In this document: positions 63,910-64,000 of the stretch, in pieces
How positions within the stretch are numbered: position 1 is the stretch's first letter
Layout of the letters: every line of letters starts with the position of its first letter
DNA from: Pseudomonas hefeiensis
Lineage (GTDB): Bacteria; Pseudomonadota; Gammaproteobacteria; Pseudomonadales; Pseudomonadaceae
Reading direction: 5' to 3'
Assembly (NCBI RefSeq): GCF_030687835.1
Contig: NZ_CP117449.1
Coordinates: 4,774,001-4,838,000, forward strand
Length of the DNA: 64,000 bases
The notes under the pieces: model-generated
The model's database searches: none
The model's input: the letters and a program-made list of their open reading frames with translations, nothing else
What the model was told of the DNA's origin: nothing
Program-made: the position numbers and the translations under genes

Positions 63910-64000
63910 TCAGCGGTGGTTACGCCGTCCATCACGATCACCGCGTCCCCGATGATCACGCCCGCCTCGACCACGACGGTCGTCATTCCAACCGCCCCGG
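63910..64000 (-). CDS. Arginine/glycine-rich C-terminus of an unidentified protein (partial)
   Basis: The minus strand reads open from the window edge to a TGA (63910-63912): GGWNDDRRGRGGRDHRGRGD, then RDGRRNHR. This RGG/RD-rich tail is typical of RNA-binding or secreted low-complexity proteins. The terminator at 63868 lies just downstream and supports a real gene end. The rest of the gene is outside the window, so no function can be given. Confidence 0.6.
   Translation of the reverse strand, partial: RGGWNDDRRGRGGRDHRGRGDRDGRRNHR

Overview
The window reads as core chromosome of a fluorescent-group Pseudomonas. The evidence is high GC with strong third-position GC bias, the algU-mucA-mucB-mucD cluster, the dapA-bamC-MBL-purC and gcvR-bcp blocks, rnd-ycgL, and a dense scatter of palindromic repeats of the kind that fill P. 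fluorescens intergenic DNA. Nearly every gene belongs to a known family. I found no CRISPR array, prophage, secretion locus or obvious defence island.

Layout. 1-5.4 kb: hrpA (cut by the window edge), aceK, a DMT permease and cysK. 5.5-9.0 kb: a DUF748 protein, then a MoxR-type ATPase plus VWA-protein pair bracketed by two near-identical 133-bp repeats. 9.3-22.6 kb: housekeeping and small conserved genes (DUF2937, a class II amidotransferase, an S9 oligopeptidase, a cyclic-nucleotide-binding protein, a methyltransferase-like protein, yajD, a TrmH-type methylase, ycgN, a 2-hydroxyacid dehydrogenase, ycgL, rnd). 22.6-35.8 kb is the least conserved part: eptA, a glutamine-synthetase-like gene with a frameshift, a truncated LysR gene, an isomerase and an intact LysR gene, an AraC regulator, a complete IS21-family element with an 8-bp target duplication, a cupin, a chemoreceptor, orphan small genes and gene remnants beside tRNA-Ser(CGA). 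35.9-43.9 kb: purC, an MBL hydrolase, bamC, dapA / gcvR, bcp / an AI-2E family permease, tusA / bepA. 43.9-45.9 kb: a LysR regulator and an SDR oxidoreductase. 46-53.8 kb: mucD, mucB, mucA, algU / nadB, ygfX, sdhE, ygfZ. 53.8-64 kb: an HDOD protein, the tctDE two-component system divergent from tctCBA plus an AbrB-type permease, ung, an enoyl-CoA hydratase-family gene, and the arginine/glycine-rich end of another protein.

Working links. AlgU-MucA-MucB-MucD is the envelope-stress sigma-factor circuit, and an AlgU-type promoter lies upstream of algU. TctD/TctE should sense tricarboxylates and switch on TctCBA; AAnAAnAA motifs next to the tctC start suggest catabolite repression through Hfq/Crc. 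SdhE and YgfX form a conserved pair.

Most notable observations. (1) Three conserved genes (the glutamine-synthetase-like gene, algU and ygfZ) carry five indels in all, each in a short run of one base. This looks more like sequence error than real gene loss, but it matters because algU is the master stress sigma factor. (2) The repeat landscape is rich: at least ten sites of a REP-like family, four copies of a second long palindrome family, an 84/85-bp tandem array that includes the end of a gene, and a 12-unit minisatellite running into a REP pair. (3) The region between eptA and tRNA-Ser holds several gene remnants. I see no clearly new biological system here; the best candidates for new biology are the repeat-derived structures.
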